Below, piece after piece: positions 63,423 through 64,000 of a DNA stretch of 64,000 nt (positions are counted from its first letter, which is position 1; every line of letters starts with the position of its first letter). The notes under the pieces are model-generated. The model was not told the origin of the DNA, did not search any database, and worked only from the letters and a program-made list of their open reading frames with translations. The position numbers were made by a program, and so were the translations under genes. This stretch comes from Spirochaetota bacterium (GTDB lineage: Bacteria; Spirochaetota; Spirochaetia; Sphaerochaetales; Sphaerochaetaceae): NCBI GenBank assembly GCA_023401595.1, contig JAEXDQ010000030.1:57134-121133 (forward strand), written 5' to 3'.

Positions 63423-63840
63423 ATTGAATGACGTGCGGATTTCACTTGCTATGGCCATAGGCGTAGGAGCGATGGCGTTTGACTTGTCGCTTGTCTCCTT
63501 GTCTTGCGTCCCAGAAGCTTACTTGCCATGGCACGCTCCTGTCTGTTGACGCTCTATCGGTTGACCCGGCAGATGGCCGTATCCTTCGTTCTGGGCGTTT
63601 GCAACCGGCCTATGACGGCGTAGTCGCTGATATGACGTCCCTGTTCCTTCATTGGTGTCACATGTCCCCCTGTTCTTGGGCGGTTTCTGCGTGTCCCCGC
63701 GCGGGCCTCGCCCCGTCCTGCCGACATATCATGACCGTCGGTGATGAATGTGATGAACTTTTGTCAAATGTTATATTGTTGCATTGTATCGAATTGTAGA
63801 TATTTCGTGGGTTTTTTAAAAAATATTTGAAAAATTTTAC
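63423..63840. other. Intergenic, no gene seen; A/T tracts near the right end
   Basis: No credible gene. From about 63810 to 63840 there are long T and A tracts right upstream of the last promoter; these look like an UP element. Confidence 0.45.
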
Positions 63841-63848
63841 ACGATGTA

Positions 63849-63877
63849 TTGACATAAGTCCGCCGTACAGGTATATT
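63849..63877 (+). promoter_or_regulatory. Strong sigma-70 promoter
   Basis: TTGACA at 63849-63854, 17-bp spacer, TATATT at 63872-63877, preceded by A/T tracts. It serves the secreted protein starting at 63936. Confidence 0.8.
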
Positions 63878-63935
63878 GTGGATGTGCTTAGGGATGAGCA
63901 CTTGAAAATTGCACAATCGATAAAGGGAAACAAAA

Positions 63936-64000
63936 ATGAAAAAGTCAATCGCAATCCTGTTGGTATTGGTAACCGCGTTCGTCTCCGCCTTCGCCGCCGA
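63936..64000 (+). CDS. Secreted protein, N-terminal end (partial)
   Basis: ATG with AAAGGGAAACAAAA upstream. The 21 visible residues M-K-K-S-I-A-I-L-L-V-L-V-T-A-F-V-S-A-F-A-A are a signal peptide with an A-F-A-A cleavage site. The strong promoter suggests an abundant envelope protein. The rest lies outside the window. Confidence 0.75.
   Translation, partial: MKKSIAILLVLVTAFVSAFAA

Noticed and set aside
62007..63458. 483-residue minus-strand open frame with repeats
   Set aside because: Mirror of the 23-residue repeats of the plus-strand gene; no start site and it runs through a terminator.

Overview
The window looks like the chromosome of a moderately GC-rich spirochaete, probably Sphaerochaeta- or Treponema-like. 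This is an inference, not a proven placement. The support is a BesABC-like RND pump with a very short periplasmic adaptor, families of small secreted proteins ending in aromatic residues with near-identical signal peptides, a dephospho-CoA kinase with an unusual P-loop, and sigma-70 promoters of the form TTGACA-17-TATATT/TATACT.

Region 1 (1-7500) is the right end of a prophage or tail-like element. It holds the end of an NlpC/P60 tail peptidase, a lambda J-like tip protein, an Ig-like tail protein, a collagen-like fibre with a duplicated 64-residue module and two small proteins. It ends in an AT-rich patch of phased RTAAAC repeats. No integrase lies on this side. Region 2 (7500-11400) has a two-gene signalling pair (HPt plus HD-GYP response regulator), a secreted protein, a period-4 degenerate repeat tract and two truncated genes facing each other.

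Region 3 (11.7-20.9 kb) is mostly housekeeping: a nucleotidyltransferase, a D-2-hydroxyacid dehydrogenase, a YitT membrane protein, a YgeY-type hydrolase, a LOG protein, an EPVKA-repeat outer-membrane protein, an NAD-dependent epimerase, a MazG-like pyrophosphohydrolase and a Fic protein with a fused VbhA-like antitoxin helix. Region 4 (20.9-28.6 kb) is a complete efflux operon: a regulator with two TetR DNA-binding domains, TolC, a hairpin-less adaptor, an RND permease with a long acidic cytosolic tail and a PII-like protein. A 26-bp palindrome covers the -10 box and first codon of the regulator.

Region 5 (28.6-35 kb) has mntP behind a yybP-ykoY manganese riboswitch and terminator, an Rrf2 regulator, a zinc macrodomain plus class M sirtuin pair (reversible protein ADP-ribosylation) with tandem GTAA-N9-TTAC sites at its promoter, a PfkB kinase, D-lactate dehydrogenase and MscL. 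Region 6 (35.3-40.9 kb) is a minus-strand stress/ribosome cluster: ftsH, hslO and rlmKL.

Region 7 (40.9-48.9 kb) is a second export operon: TolC, MacA-like adaptor, MacB-like ATPase and permease, then an NtrB/NtrC pair. Its leader carries a sigma-54 promoter, which fits the GAFTGA-containing NtrC protein encoded last in the operon. Region 8 (49-64 kb) holds pepF, an RNA uracil methyltransferase, nadE, four tandem small outer-membrane-like proteins, a PhnP-like hydrolase, polA, coaE, a membrane-anchored protein with five 23-residue helical repeats, and the start of a strongly promoted secreted protein. I saw no tRNA, rRNA, CRISPR array or intact insertion sequence.
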